Origin: Sipunculus nudus
Lineage: Eukaryota > Annelida > Sipuncula > Golfingiida > Sipunculidae
Assembly (NCBI GenBank): GCA_026874595.1
Contig: CM049310.1
Span: 87,767,056 to 87,831,055 of the forward strand
Direction: 5' to 3'
DNA: 64,000 nt
In this document: piece after piece, positions 1 to 12,779 of the stretch
Layout: each line of letters opens with the position of its first letter
Position numbering within the stretch: the stretch's first letter is position 1
Translations under genes and position numbers: made by a program
Notes under the pieces: generated by a model
Seen by the model: the letters and a program-made list of their open reading frames with translations, nothing else
What the model was told of the DNA's origin: nothing
The model's database searches: none

Positions 1-410
1 TCCCATTTTATATAGCCTAAAAATGAGTCTGTAGTGATCATGACGGCTTGTGGTTGTGATACAGTAATTCACTTGATGGTTGCAGACCAAAGAAAGTGGT
101 TGTATTAGAAGGGTGGTCATGATGGTGAGGTGGTCATCAGGCAAGATTAAACTGTATTAATAAGCTGAGACTGATTTTGATATTTGCAGCAGAATTATAT
201 TAGTATTCTCTCAGCGTAATCATGGCTGTTACTGTTGTATCTATTGTGAATTTCCAAATGGTCACGGACCTTTATTTTGATTTCAGGATCTTTTACAGCA
301 ATAAAATTCCTTTTGTAAATCAAAGCAAAATAATTTGTCATGGTATAGGTGCAAACTGAGCATTTTGCAAAGCTTTAAAATGTCACAGAATGTCTTGAAC
401 CAATTTTGTT
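1..410. other. Non-coding stretch, no gene seen
   Basis: No reading frame or exon with recognisable content. Around 60-150 the text contains repeated GTGGT/GGTGGTCAT words like those of the dispersed 'GGACCACC' repeat found at 13,915, 15,415 and 38,560, so this may be a worn copy of that repeat. Confidence 0.4.
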
Positions 411-1550
411 ATGCCCCCGCCACAAAGTGGCTCCTAAACTTAGAAAAATTCATGAAAATAGAAATTTTCATGACAAATACACATGTACAGCAGCTTTTAG
501 CCCTCAGCTCATAGGCTGATGGGCTATTGTCGTCACCCAAGCTGTCCGTCTGTCCGTCCATCCATCTGTCTGTCTGTCCATCTGTTCCGCGTCTGTTAAC
601 TTTTACCTTGTGAGCGGGATATCTCTAAAAGGATTCACCTTTGGAATTTTATTTCATCAGTGAAGATGTATATCGATAAAATCTCGGTCAAGTTCGAAGA
701 TGGGTGACCTTGACCCATTTTTTTACATTTTAGAGCTGATTATAGAAAAACACTCAGAAGTTTATATCTCAGGAACCATTGTGTGGATTTTCACAAAACT
801 TACTATGATCATTGGGACTGATGGTCTGTATGTGCTGCACAATTTTGGTGGCGCCACCTGCAATTTCTGATTTTTTAATGAAACTTTATCGGATTTTTTC
901 AATTTTGGCCTTTTGTGCAGGATATCTCCAAAAATATTCAACACAGGAACTTCATTTCTTTAGTGCTATTGCATTATATTTATAAAATATTGGTCAAGTT
1001 CAAAGATGGGTGATCTTGACCTACTTTTCAAGGTCACAGAGCTTAGTATAGAAAAAAACTTAGGAGCTCATTTCTCAGGAAGCATTTGGTGGATTGTTTT
1101 GAAACATGGTATTTACCTCTCCAATTTAAATTTATAAATGATTATCAGCTTTTGCTAATATTCTAGTTTCGCAATGCAGTGCTTACAGATACTGGCCTAA
1201 TGTTTGGTCTGTGGGCGCATAATGACCACTTACAGATCGAGTTCGCGTTTCGTCCCAGTTAACCCATTTTTCACCATATGACAGATCCTGAACATAGAAA
1301 ATTTCATGAAAGACAGAAATTTTCATGAAAAATGCACAGATATATGGACTTTTTTTCACAATGCCTGCAGATACTGGCCTGATTTTTGGTGTGTTGCTTG
1401 ATAATGACCCCTTACAGATCGAGTTTGCATTTTGCCTTTGTTGACCTACTTTTGACCATACAACACCTCCTGAAAAAATTTTACAAAATTTAACAAATGT
1501 TTCTAATTTGCCCCAGGCGGGGGCATTCGTGTCGTTCCGACACATCTAGT
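411..1550 (+). mobile_element. Helitron-like (HINE-type) non-autonomous element, family 2
   Basis: The left end ATGCCCCCGCC (411-421) is matched exactly by its reverse complement at 1516-1526. The right end has a perfect 6-bp stem with a 3-nt loop (GTGTCG at 1529-1534, CGACAC at 1538-1543), then CTAGT (1546-1550) followed by T. The interior has a TCTG/TCCG-rich microsatellite (about 541-585), text of the kind seen in related mollusc repeats, and a GGTGGCGCCACC palindrome near 847. A 3' hairpin followed by CTRRT with no target duplication is the established Helitron pattern; subterminal inverted repeats plus internal repeats are typical of HINE/DINE/pearl elements. No replicase or helicase sequence is present, so it would move only in trans. 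Confidence 0.7.
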
Positions 1551-1651
1551 TAGAAAGAGCCTTTGACCTTTTATGCTGTACCTTACCATGGGCTACTTGC
1601 ATGCAGGAATTTATTTAATTCTCTCTTTCACTAAAAGTCATCTGCAGTTAA

Positions 1652-2194
1652 AGGGACCTATTCACATAATATTTATGTTAAATATACATGAAATATAGTG
1701 TATTCTCCTTGAATATTATGGTATTTGTCAGTGACAATATTGCACTATAAAACTGTTTGCTTACTGCTGTACACAAGTGGGGAAAACAGCTTGCAACCGG
1801 GACGATCAGTTGCACAAAACAAACATAGCATGCATGGTACTGCTGGCCGTATTGTACAACTTTATATATCAAGATTTTTCAAGCTTCCAACTTATAGTTC
1901 TTCCGTCTTTTTCTTTCATGTTTCTTCCCCTTGTTTGGAAATTGTTGCCCATGTGCAAGATTGGACCGCCGGTCACGCAGTCTTGTTATGGTAAACAGAC
2001 ACATGTAGACTGTGTGTACTCGCACACTACCATAACAACACATGAAACAGGTGGACTGGAGATATTGAGCGCCTGCGCCAGGATGGTTTTGCTGGGAAAC
2101 TTGTATTCAGTCAAAATGAGCTAATAACGTTAACTAATAAACATATCATTACAAATGGATATGAATCTTTGAATGTGTGACAGATTGGCCTTTA
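1652..2194 (+). mobile_element. TTAA-type MITE, copy 1
   Basis: The left border is TTAA (1648-1651) followed by AGGGACCTATTCACA. The right border near 2180-2194 reads roughly as its inverse (GTGACAGATTGGCCTTTATAA). The interior, from AAATATACATGAAATATAG to AACAGGTGGA and AACTAATAA, is shared with 31,438-31,930 and with the interrupted copy at 41,420-43,420. TTAA target duplications are characteristic of piggyBac-type transposition; no transposase is present. The right border is less certain than the left. Confidence 0.55.
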
Positions 2195-3400
2195 TAAAGA
2201 CCTAAAAAAATTGTTTTCCTTTTCTTTTGCCTTAGCTTCTCTCTGTAATGTCTGTAAATGATTATACTCAAAGGGTACGTTAAACTGCGGTGTAATATGG
2301 AACAGAACAGTACTTGCATGTATCGTAATCAATATAAATTGATTGGTCTGGAACACTGGTGTTGAGGCAGCTCTCCATAATATTTGCATAATAAGTTCTA
2401 GGCAGATTTTGTCAATGTTTAAAGTATTGGCGATGAATATAATGTTTTATCAAATAACTCTTGTTTAATCAACTCTTAGCAAGAGGAATCAATACAAATC
2501 ATCCCTGGGGACAAGAAATCCCTGTCAGAGACACCCACATGATTAAACTCCATCATCGCTTGTAATTCATGGTTATTAATTGATAAAACGTGGTCCACCA
2601 ACATAACAGCGGGCGGTTCACCAGCTGTTACTCTCCTGGAGACAATGGTGTCGCTGATATTGATATACATATACCTGTAGTAATCTGGGCTCTGATCTGG
2701 TTATAGGACTTACCAAACCTTGGACTGTAAATCAATTTGAAACCCTTGGAATTATGTTATTAATGAAAAAAGTTACAAATTACTGGTCACAGCTATCAGC
2801 GCTGAATTTAGAGAGCTGCAACCCAGGGGTTAATATATTAAATCTAGGTGAGCCCTCAGCCTTTTGCCAACAAAAAAAAAAAAATTATGATGAATTATTT
2901 TTTATTTGCAATTTTAGTAAAAATCAGGGAGACTATCTAGGACAAAATAATGTGCAAGCACAAGAAAAAATTCACAAGCACATTGATTTGAGTCTTTTTT
3001 TTTTGCCTGGACCATATGTTCAATTAATATTTAAACATTTATCAGCCTGTACAACAACCATTCTACAGCAGGGCTGTATTTTTATATAAATAATACATGA
3101 ATGGTAATGTTGAAGTAAAGTGATGAATTTCTGTTTGGATGTCTTCATTAATTTCGTTCTTTTGTAAAACTTGAGTTTGATTTTTAAAGCTAGCTTACAA
3201 CCTACGTTTTCTATAGAATTCTCAGGATTTCTGACTTACCTAGCATACATATTAAAGAACTGTAGATAATTCCTGATCAGAAAAGTTCTTATAACGCTAG
3301 ATAACGGATGTATGAGCCGGTGTTTCTACAAGCTGGTAGAAAACATGTAGCCGTGACAACCTGACTTCATAGGGCTGGTATTGGTAAGCCTACTTGAGTC
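2195..3400. other. Intergenic, no gene seen
   Basis: Several short open frames lie here, but none has a recognisable domain or good splice-site context. It contains A/T-rich runs only. Confidence 0.4.
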
Positions 3401-3780
3401 GTGATACAAGCAGTATCGAGGAATGTATTGCAAAGGTTTCTATCATATTGCATTCATATTGTGGTAAAAAGCCTGTATTCTTAACATTATGCTACAAATT
3501 ATGAGTTAAAATAAGAGAATACGTGAACTCACAACCCAAACTGAAACCCAGTCATTCATGTATTGTGTACAAGTTGGCTGCGTCTAGTAACCCTGCAAGC
3601 CAGGCTTGTATTCAGAAATTCAACAAACATGTGGAGGGGTTAACCAATATGTTTAGTTAAAATGGTTATGTGTTGTTAGAAAGTACACTAAAAATGCTAA
3701 CGATTAGTCTGGTTTATGTCAGGAGACAGCATACTTGTTGGCATAGGCGTTGTCAAAAAATGACAAAATATTTGCACCAT
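3401..3780 (+). repeat. Dispersed repeat, copy 1 (pair with 52,915-53,334)
   Basis: Extended similarity in the same orientation to 52,915-53,334. Shared words include GAACTCACAACCCAAACTGA, ACAAGTTGGCTGC, AATTCAACAAACATGTGGAG and TAGTCTGGTTTATGTCAG. Ends are not defined. It has no coding content. Confidence 0.7.
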
Positions 3781-4529
3781 CATGGAGTCTTACAGTGTGG
3801 TCCTCCATGCATGACGTAAAGGCCCTCTAATGCTTATACGATGTTCATTGACTGTCTAATGTCAGAGGGCTGAACTGGTGCCATGACTGAATTCTACTGA
3901 TAAATGGTAGAACATTTCAAGATTTCCACTGATAGTGTCTCATACATTGGCAGGCATGTTTACTGTGTTGTGTACAAATGTTCACATGATGAATATTCAT
4001 AACCTAGACCAGTGACCAGTCCTCACATTATTCAACAGCTCATAGAGCTCATAGAGATACCAGATCCACTAGATGTGATTGCTAATATAACATAATAGAG
4101 CTATGATGTTTCCATGACATATTGTATAATGATGGGGACCATTTTGTGGAGTACCGGTAGTTAATGGCCCAGAGTGATTTCTATTGTAAATATATATAGT
4201 GATTCAGGACCTTAAAAACATAGTAATATGCTAACTGTTGAAATTATAATCATGTAATGTAATAATTTACCATGGCCAGAAGCATTGATAGTGGTGATTC
4301 TCTGTAGCTAGGTCACATATACAATTAAAAATATGGTGTCCTGTGTGCTGGTGTATAAGGCTTTGTCGATCAATGCGTTTGAAATTACTGGCATATTACC
4401 TGTTCATAATATGTACCTGAGGGCTATTTTAATTATTATTCCAAATATGATGGACTTTGCAGATAGTTTCAGACATCGCAAAAACATATTTATAAATATC
4501 CTGGTGTCAGCATGGAAAACTGAGAAATC

Positions 4530-4740
4530 CCTGAAAGGCGCACTTGTTTGTGAGTGAGGTTGTTGGACACAGCCTTTCCATTAAGCCTGCAGATCACTAA
4601 TCCTGGGTGGGGGCTGACAGTGAGTGTTTCTCGGGGTAGATTTGAACTTATGATCTCCCAGCTTTGAGTCTTGTGCTTTACCTTTAGCCTGTGGAAGCTG
4701 AGTTGATGGTGTATTATAATATAGATTATTTAGGCCCCTG
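4530..4740 (-). repeat. tRNA-derived SINE-like repeat, copy 1
   Basis: On the minus strand an A-box-like stretch (AGGCTAAAGGTAAAGC, about 4675-4695) precedes a B-box-like stretch (AGTTCAAATCT, about 4645-4655), as in a tRNA promoter. The flanking text, including TTAAGCCTGCAG, is shared with 5,440-5,620. The tRNA body is degenerate, so this is a SINE relic and not a tRNA gene. Confidence 0.55.
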
Positions 4741-4951
4741 TCATGCTCTGGATCTGATAGTGAGAATGAGTTTATGTCTCTTGTCAACAGTTCTCATACA
4801 GTATGTTTGAAATGCTGGGAACGAGAGCAATGTGCTGTGTATCCAGGGCTGCAGAATTCAGAGTATGATGGGTTGGTGACAGCAACAGTTATAGGACAGT
4901 AGAAGTGAGCATTAGCTAATGTCTAACTGTAGTCTATTCAACTAAGTGATT

Positions 4952-4968
4952 GGGAGGGGGGGGGGGGA
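4952..4968. repeat. Poly-G tract
   Basis: A run of G residues interrupted by one A. It is one of many G/C homopolymer tracts in the window (8563, 18824, 30138, 47027, 48095). Confidence 0.9.
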
Positions 4969-5439
4969 GTAATGCAGGATACATTGAAATACACCAAGAA
5001 AAACATGGAAAATGAAAATTACTTTGAAGCAGCACAAACTTTTACTTATGTAGATTGAACTTAAAAAATTGATAAATAAAATTAAAATTAAAACTAGAGG
5101 TCTGCAATTGGTCAGTGATCACAATAGGAGCCTTATGATTTTATACAATTCCAATGCCTGCTGTTCAGTTAATGCAGAGTTTTAAACTTCAGGAGCTTGT
5201 ATGACCTTTGATACAGTGATATTATCACACTGCACAAAACCAGACTCACAAAAGTTAGGGTTTTTGGGCATAGAAATCCTGCCCCCACAAGGTATGTGTA
5301 GTTAAGAGGGCAATGTAGTCCATTCATATAAGAACTCAACTTTGAAATCTGTTTTGTATTCTGGTGTTAACCAGGCCCAGTGACTACTGCACCTGTGTTC
5401 CCTGGGCATGTAATTGTCATTGCTTTTTTGAAATCACTG

Positions 5440-5620
5440 AGGAACCCTCACACTGCACACTCATTTGTGAATGAAACAAGGGTGTGGGGTACAGCCTTCC
5501 CTTAAGCCTGCAGGCTCTCAACCTGGATGAGAAATCTCAGCTCATTGGCTAAGATTCTAACCCACTAATTTCCTGGCTTTTAGTCCTGTGTTCTACCCAG
5601 AGACCTCAGAAGGTAGACCT
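5440..5620 (-). repeat. tRNA-derived SINE-like repeat, copy 2
   Basis: Similar to 4,530-4,740 in the same orientation, 0.9 kb away. The shared core includes TTAAGCCTGCAG and a TTTGTGA(A/G)TGA stretch. The minus strand has GGTAGAACACAGG (A-box-like) and GGGTTAGAATC (B-box-like). Confidence 0.5.
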
Positions 5621-5924
5621 GTTTGATGCTTGATTCTTTAGAACCAGCCTTATTCCAGGACACCTGGTGTACCTGGGCATACATGTTACATGAGTACATA
5701 CATCTGCTGTGGTGAGGGACTGTTTTATGTCTACCTCTGTCAGCTCAAACCTGAGTACAGCTGTACCTGGCTGGGTTTGTTTGCTGCCCTGTGTTGCATT
5801 CAGACTTGCTGTTTGAATGAATGCCATCAGTACCAGCACATTATTCAGCAGAGCCACAGTAAATTTCTGTGTTATGGCATCAGTCACCTCACACAAGTTC
5901 CTGTTCTGGAACGTTTTCATTAGA

Positions 5925-6130
5925 GTGGCTTATTCTGATATCTGACGTCTATTAACTAAAGATAATTCCTCAAACCTTTAATAAAAATAGGCCTGAAAAT
6001 TCTAATTCCATCATACACAGGCTGTTTGTTATGTTTATACCCACTTGTTTATAACATGTGGGGGGCCCACCACAATAATCCAAACACATTCAACCAGGAC
6101 ATCTGGCAGCAATTTAGATGAATCAGAGTT
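5925..6130 (+). repeat. Dispersed repeat with ATATCTGACGT end, copy 1
   Basis: Shares TTCTGATATCTGACGTCTAT and AACTAAAGATAAT with the minus strand of 56,330-56,530. It shares ATAACATGTGGGG and AATCCAAACACATTCAA with 38,877-39,090. The three copies form one family with ends close to AGGGGCCTATTC. Confidence 0.55.
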
Positions 6131-6359
6131 TTGCAAAGGGCTTTTTGCTACTAGTTAAAATACTTATTTATATTTATTGTCCAAACAAGTCTTTTATTTT
6201 TGCTTTTCATTTTACTCATAATACCTAAATGATAATTTTTCCAATTTTATATAAAGAATAACTGTCATGATAGGCCCTGAATAATGCATTATGATCTTTG
6301 TTACCAAATAAGAAGTCATCAAATAATAGCAAAGTGAACAAAACCCAGGTTTCATTCAA

Positions 6360-7265
6360 TTAAATACTATTTCGCAAGAAGTGGCGTTATATTTCTGTAA
6401 AAAGAAAGTGCCGGTTCCTCTGTGACATGTCAAGCGCGGGCATATAAGTGATTCACTGCGCGCGGCGATATGATTCACAAGTTAGCTTGCTTTGAAAACA
6501 AGCACAAGTGAATGCGCTGTCAAGAAAACGGGGACAGCTTGTTCTTGGGCATATTAATTAAGGTCAACGCATAAATTATGCAAAGTACCTACTCTGACAA
6601 AAGTTCACGTGACTACATTGCTTTCTAGCGGTGAAGGCTTTGAAGAATGCCCCCCGTGCAATTCGTTTTGACCAGTTCTGCACGAGCATATAGATGAGTT
6701 AGAATACCGCTTTACTTTTTATTAAACTGGACAAAGTTTGCATTCAGCGTGGTTATTTTCCCGAAAAGGCAGACCTTTGACATTTTGCATGCATTACAAA
6801 GTCGGGCGCACTGCTTTTGAAAGCAGGGGATTCCCTGAAAGGTAAGGGGTCGCGTGTCTGAATATTAATAGGCCTAAAGGTCAGGTACATGGCATGTTTT
6901 AAGGGTCGACTCGCGGGTCACACCTGACACCTGTTACGTTAAGCCATGGGTCACTACGTAAAGTCATGCGAGCTACGATGTTTGATAGCCAACGCAGGGG
7001 CCTCTATTTGACAGTAAATGTGGTGCAGGTCACCATTGCAACTGATATTAAACGATTCTGGATTTCTGAAAGCTCTGAGGAATTGGAAATGCCGATATCA
7101 TGTGACTTAGTGAAGAAAATTCCAAATTTTTCCAGGTTACCCAGACTCCGTGTCAAGTTGCAAATTCCGTTTCAAAATGCGTTTTCCGCGAATTCCGTCC
7201 GTTTCCCGCGATCACGGAAAATCATTGGCTCTATTCAGAATTATACAAGACCACAGTCAGAATTT
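6360..7265. promoter_or_regulatory. CpG-enriched patch, possible promoter/first exon
   Basis: About 45 CpG dinucleotides fall in 0.9 kb, against very few in the surrounding several kb. Clusters include GCGCGCGGCG (about 6458), GTCGACTCGCGGG (about 6904) and CCGCG-rich text at 7187-7215. A 108-codon open frame (6966-7292, plus strand) lies inside it but matches nothing I recognise. In invertebrates with gene-body methylation, CpG-rich islands in a depleted background often mark unmethylated promoters. It lies 6.4 kb upstream of the first recognised OSBPL exon on the same strand. The role is inferred from composition alone. Confidence 0.35.
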
Positions 7266-9264
7266 CATGTGCTTATCTTAGTCTTGAGGTGATTTGCATA
7301 TCTGAAATAAGAATGTCAAAATCATCACAAAGTGTTTCCTGAGAGCTGTCCTAGACATGTCTGTGTTATCTTATCTTTGTTCATTTTGATGCATCTGCAT
7401 CAGATAACAGTTTTGCATCACTACATCATTATGTTTTAGATTTGATGTATATTTCAGCAAAAGCTGGGGAATCCCCTGATGTGACAGTCCACTTGGTGAC
7501 TGATAAAAACACTCAGATTTTTCTTCTTTTATAGTCTTTATGCATTACAGTTCTTTATTAAGGTTGGACCTTTCAAGATTACATTCAGTATAGTATATTA
7601 CTAGTATATTAGAATATTACACCCATGTTTGTGTATGTCACTGTCTGAAAAAAGTCACTCGTATATCATTGTAATTGTGTAAACACCTTGTGTCTGTCCG
7701 CAGATAATTATGACTATGCATGTATATATATTATTATGATGAAAATTACTTCTGGAGTGAGTTTCACATATAAGGTCAATATGAATCGATGGACTCCCAA
7801 CTTAAGTACCGGGAAAGATCCAGTGTGCATGTGTGGTTATAATACACTATAGTGCTGGAAATGCCTGCAAGTTGTTGCGTATTCCCATATATGTTACCAT
7901 GGGTTTTGAAGCAACATGCCATGCATATTATACTCATAAGCACACACTTATACAATACACATATATATATGTGAACATTGGTTTAAGCTTGCAGCAGCGA
8001 GACAAACCAAGGTTTTAAACCATGGTGTATATGAACTGAGAGTATTCTACTGCTTTACACATGATTAAGAATGCTCTTTTTTAAGGCAAAAACTGTGTTT
8101 TTGGGTAAAAAATGGAATGTTGCTTTAATATTAAAAATTTTCTTCCAGCAAAAAATTTGATTTATATATGTAGCAGATCTAATCAAGGATATTCTGGAGA
8201 TTACAAAATATATAATTTTTTTTTTTGGCTTAAAGTTATTTTTAAAATAAATTCAAGGCTACATTGAAACAAGGTGGTTTAACAAGTCTGGAGGTTTTCT
8301 CCGGGTTCTCCGGTTTCCTCCACTTCTAGACACTACTGAATGCCACCACCTGAGCCATGGAGAGTGCCTCAATTATATATAACTATCAGTCAATCCACGT
8401 TAATTAAAGATAAAAAAAATGATAAAACCATAAGCTTCATTGTTGACCATGACTCAGTGTACCTGCTGGCTTCACCAGATTGTACCATACATGACCTTTA
8501 TTTTAAGAAGATTAGCACTGCAGTTGAAGACATATACTTAGATTACAAGGCATACCCCTTTCCCCCCCCCCCCCCATTCTAAGAGTTTTGCATTATGGGT
8601 AAAAATATATATATAACTATATAAAGATTTATCACTCGATTAATCACACTGCGCAGCCTCACAAGAGTACGGTTTGTGGGCGTCATGATCTGACACCCAC
8701 AATGCACTATGACTTCTAACTTTACAGATGGCGTAGGTATAAAAGCAGTAAAGAGGATAAAGTAGTCCATTCAAATATGTTGGATAAGAATTGTTTCAAG
8801 GCAAATTACGTAAACATGGGTGTATTTTTGGTAAGGACTTCATGGAATAAGAAATATTTGGCAAGCATTCACATAAACAGACAGTGTTTCCTTGAAATGT
8901 AGCAAATTTTCATTTTAAAGTTTGACATTTGAGACAAGTAGTCCTGGTCATCACACATGGAATATCAGGAAGAATGTTCATTTTGAGTAGACAAGACCTC
9001 TGACAGAAGATGTCGATTGATCATAATGATATTTGATACATATGTGATGATATGCGATATATATGTCTGGTAAGAATGAAAATATGGGAAGATCTTGAAT
9101 CTTCCAACAAAGAATTAAAATTCTCATTTTGTTAAGGAGAACAGGAATCATTTCATACTTGATGCTTTCATGCTTGATTCTCATTCTTCCCGGGAAGATT
9201 CTTGATCCTCTCAGATTCTTATTCTTCCCTGATATATATATGACAATATTTTGATGTCACCCCT
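7266..9264. other. Intergenic or intronic, no gene seen
   Basis: AT-rich, with TA-rich microsatellite patches near 7715, 7960 and 8608, and a poly-C tract near 8563-8576. No supported exon. Confidence 0.4.
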
Positions 9265-9400
9265 TCATGCAGCATTTATTTGCATGCACTGCAGTTGTCC
9301 CAAAACTTTTGTTTTACACCACCAGGGGGAGCACAGAGCAAAGAATTGTATTCAGACCAATGAGAGCATGGTATGTCATTATGATGCTTTTAAATGCCGG
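9265..9400 (-). repeat. Dispersed repeat, pair with 46,200-46,395
   Basis: The reverse complement shares TCTCATTGGTCTGA and ACAATTCTTTGCTCTGTGC with 46,200-46,395, where the motif occurs twice. Confidence 0.6.
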
Positions 9401-10221
9401 GTTTCACAGGTTCTGCTGACACTGGTTCTGGCGCAGGGCCAAGAAACAGACCAAAGAGACCAGTAGTCACATGCTTAAAATTTTGAGCTAGATGTTTTAC
9501 AAGCATATTTTGATTGTTCCTTGAGGTATATTTTATACATGAGCTATATGTACTGGTTTAAGTGGGATCATAGTTCATCTTGCATGTTCATGTAAGTGAA
9601 ATAAATTTCCTGAAATGTTATCATTCAGGTCTGTTAAAATGTATTGCAAACAGACAGTAAATTCACAGGGGCTGCTAGATTTTGACATGATTTATTACAT
9701 TTATAACATGATCCATAAATTACAAAACCGGATATTAACAAAATATAAAATATATTACAGTGAACCTAAACAAGAAGATCAAAATGATCATATGTTATGA
9801 CCATGTCACATAGTCGGAAAGGAAACCGTTATGGAATTTTTTCAGATGTATAATACAGAGGAAACCAACCAAATGAAAAAATAGAGAAGCGATGGAGACT
9901 CAAGATGAGGCTAACACTGCTGGCCTTGAGTAGTCAGGTCAAGCAGATTAAGATGGTCCAGCGATTTAACAATAATTGATTTTGCTGGGTGTGGGCAGGA
10001 TGGATCTATTTCTGGTCGTTGTCATTCTGACTGTTCAGTAGCCATTCCCTGTGGAAAACTCCTGACTGGAGTTATTGCCTCTGCAGCCTGTCTGATTAAT
10101 AAAAAAAATTAATCATATCATGCTGTATTCAATGTTCAACTTGTTGCACCCAGCTGCATAGCCTATATATCAGCTGTGTTTTGGATTAACTGTAGAATTA
10201 TTACTTTGTCAGGTTTATTAA

Positions 10222-10640
10222 AGGTGCCCATTCACCTACATTTTGAAAAAGAGTATGTGATTTCTGGCTCGCTCTGTGTATATAGTAATGGTCAAAGGGT
10301 ATTTTAGGTTGTGAAAGTTCTTTTAGGCCTTTGTGAAGGATGTATGAACTTGTTTATCAACAACATGTTTGTAAACACAGCAATGACGAATGTTGACAAA
10401 CAGGAAAAACATGTAACCTAAGGTGGTATGTTGCATATACGCAGAGGTATAAAGGTCACTTGTTGCAAAATGCAATTTCCAGAGCTCTTGCTTATCTGAC
10501 TTGCTACCAGATGCCTTGTTGAATTTGTTATGATTATTTTGGCGGGCCCCCACATATTATAAAAACGTTAATATGAACAAAACAAAAGCTCCAAGGAATT
10601 ACCTTTAGCTTATAAATGTCAGATGGGTGATTGGGCCCCT
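10222..10640. mobile_element. TTAA-type MITE with clear terminal inverted repeats
   Basis: TTAA is present on both sides (10218-10221 and 10641-10644). The termini AGGTGCCCATTCACC and GGTGATTGGGCCCCT are inverted repeats matching at 13 of 15 positions. The element is 419 bp with no coding sequence. A TTAA duplication is typical of piggyBac-type elements. An internal stretch (about 10335-10410) resembles 62,580-62,650. Confidence 0.7.
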
Positions 10641-10644
10641 TTAA

Positions 10645-12779
10645 TCAGTTCTTTTACCTATGATTTGATTCTCTATTCAGTTCCTACTTTAGAAGTAAAT
10701 TTCAGACTTTCCTTTAAATGAAAATAATGATATGTTACCACAATGGATGTCAGTTAATTTTTGCAAGGAAAGGAACAATATAGCTGGCCCTCTGTTTATG
10801 GCCACAATTTAGTGTCTGTGTGAATGGAGCGGGTTAATTGGTGAGTGTTGAAACTGTATCTTAAGCACAGGTGCACAATAGATGGATAGAGAGGAAAGAT
10901 TTAAAAGAAATGGTTTGAAATATTGTTATGTAGTTTGATATTAGCCCCATAAAAAGTGGTTTGCTGTTACCGGTTGGTGAAAATCATAAATTTGAAATGA
11001 CTTTCAGGTTGATTTTGATTGGAGGGTTTAAAACAGGTGTGTAAATAAAACAGGTGTGGTAGTAAACTTTTGGATAAATATTTACTAGGCCTACTGTTTT
11101 CATGTTAATTGCTTATGGATTGTAAGAAGGCTATCATTTAGTTAATTGAATTTTAAGTCACATGACCACAGCATGTGAGGTCATGTGACCCACTGTCCAG
11201 TTACGTGCAAAATGTCACCTTTGGGTGTCAAAGAGGTGTAGCGGTTTGACAGACTGCTGAATGAACTGTGGCAGCGTCCTTGCAATAAACAGTGAGGCTG
11301 CAATCGGTTAACTTCCCTGAGACTACTGAAGTGTACTGGCAGTGTATTGATTAAATTAGTGTGAGACTTGGGTGGGCTGGGGAGACCCCTACCGACCACC
11401 AAGTACCATTCAATCAGTGAATTATTAATTTTATCGGCGCATGCCGGGACCCGGGTCCAAACGTCTATGGTTTTATTGATGGGTCTGTATAGTGCTGAAG
11501 ATGCTGCCATTGATTCCTGGGTTTTGCTGTGTAAAGTTAATCACTGAATATTAATAACAGGGCTTCTACTGACTTCTATATATCCTCAGTTTACCTATGA
11601 AAAAATCATCCTTTAATTTCCTATATTTTCCCGCATTTAGACCATGATCTCCAATTTTTTTTTAATTTTTAATTTTTGTCCACTGCACCATCATGTTTTC
11701 ATTAAAACTTTTAATTGTTGTTTTATGAACATGATATTATTGAAAATATTAAAGTTTTTTTTATTACTGTGCATGCAAATGTTGCAGTCAAACAAGTACA
11801 TTTAAACAAATGGTAGAAATTGGTTGTAAAATCATTTTCGATGATTAAAAGATAAAAATGACCATTGATTGATTATTAATCTTTTATTTTATGTACCATC
11901 TATATTAATGTGAAATATGGTGTAGAGAATTTTGACCAAGTAAATTCAGTTTAACTTGTTCATCACGCTGAAAGGTGACGGTTGTTAACACTTTTTCATT
12001 TCACAAGGTTAAGTTTTAATGCTGTTAACTGTATTGTGCCCTGTCTGACAGACTAAGAATATTTTATCAGGATAATTTGACTCAATTGGATGTGCATACA
12101 TAATCCTTTGTGATCGATTATGAAAGAAAATCTCCAGTCATTGATATAATCAATTAATTTGCATATCACCAAATGAAACAAATTAAAAAGTGTTTTAGGT
12201 GCTTGTTGGAGAATTAATGGTTATTGTAAGTAACCAGCATGGTTTGTACAGCAAAAATTCTTATATTTTCTCTATATTTAAAACTGAAAATTCCTATTAA
12301 CCCCAATTTTTTTTGTCAATTTAAGTGCTCCATCAAAATTCCTTTATCTCTTCAGGACCCTTTTGGCAGCCCTGTAATAGGGGTTTGTGTACAAAACAGA
12401 GCAGATTAATACTAATTTTGTTAAGGAATGTAATTACTTTTAATAGGGGAAGGATACTAGCAGAGAAGATGTTTCTTTTATTGATGAATTTCTCATCTCC
12501 ATAAAGTTAGTGAAGCAAGAAAAGGAGGAATAATGGAGAATGTTGCGATTTTATTAGTGAAACTTGTGACAAAATATAACGACAATAATTTTTGGTGTGT
12601 ATTTTAACTGTTGTATTTTTATGTGTAGCAAACAAGCAAAAATATTGATCTTTGTGTAGCTTCATTTCTAATTCAGTCATCAAGATTATACTGTCCTTAC
12701 TGATAAGCAGGCATTAATAGAGGTCAGAAACAAAATCCTTATATTAGTCAAGCAAAGTAAGCAGAGGTCAACAAACTTC
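10645..12779. other. Non-coding, AT-rich; includes a worn dispersed repeat
   Basis: No exon found. The stretch 11,800-12,000 resembles 18,515-18,700 and 55,100-55,225 (shared GATGATT, TGATTGATTATTAATC and ATGTACC.TCTATATTA words), so it is a relic of a dispersed AT-rich element. A CACATGACC/GGTCATGTG inverted pair lies at 11,158-11,188. Confidence 0.4.

Noticed and set aside
4630-4700. tRNA gene on the minus strand
   Set aside because: Only degenerate A/B boxes; arms do not pair, and a second worn copy lies 0.9 kb away, so it is a SINE relic.
6966-7292. 108-codon open frame as a protein-coding gene
   Set aside because: No recognisable domain, no splice or conservation support. Kept only as a remark within the CpG-rich patch.
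11181-11510. 109-codon minus-strand open frame as a gene
   Set aside because: No recognisable domain and no exon-like borders; composition is like surrounding non-coding DNA.
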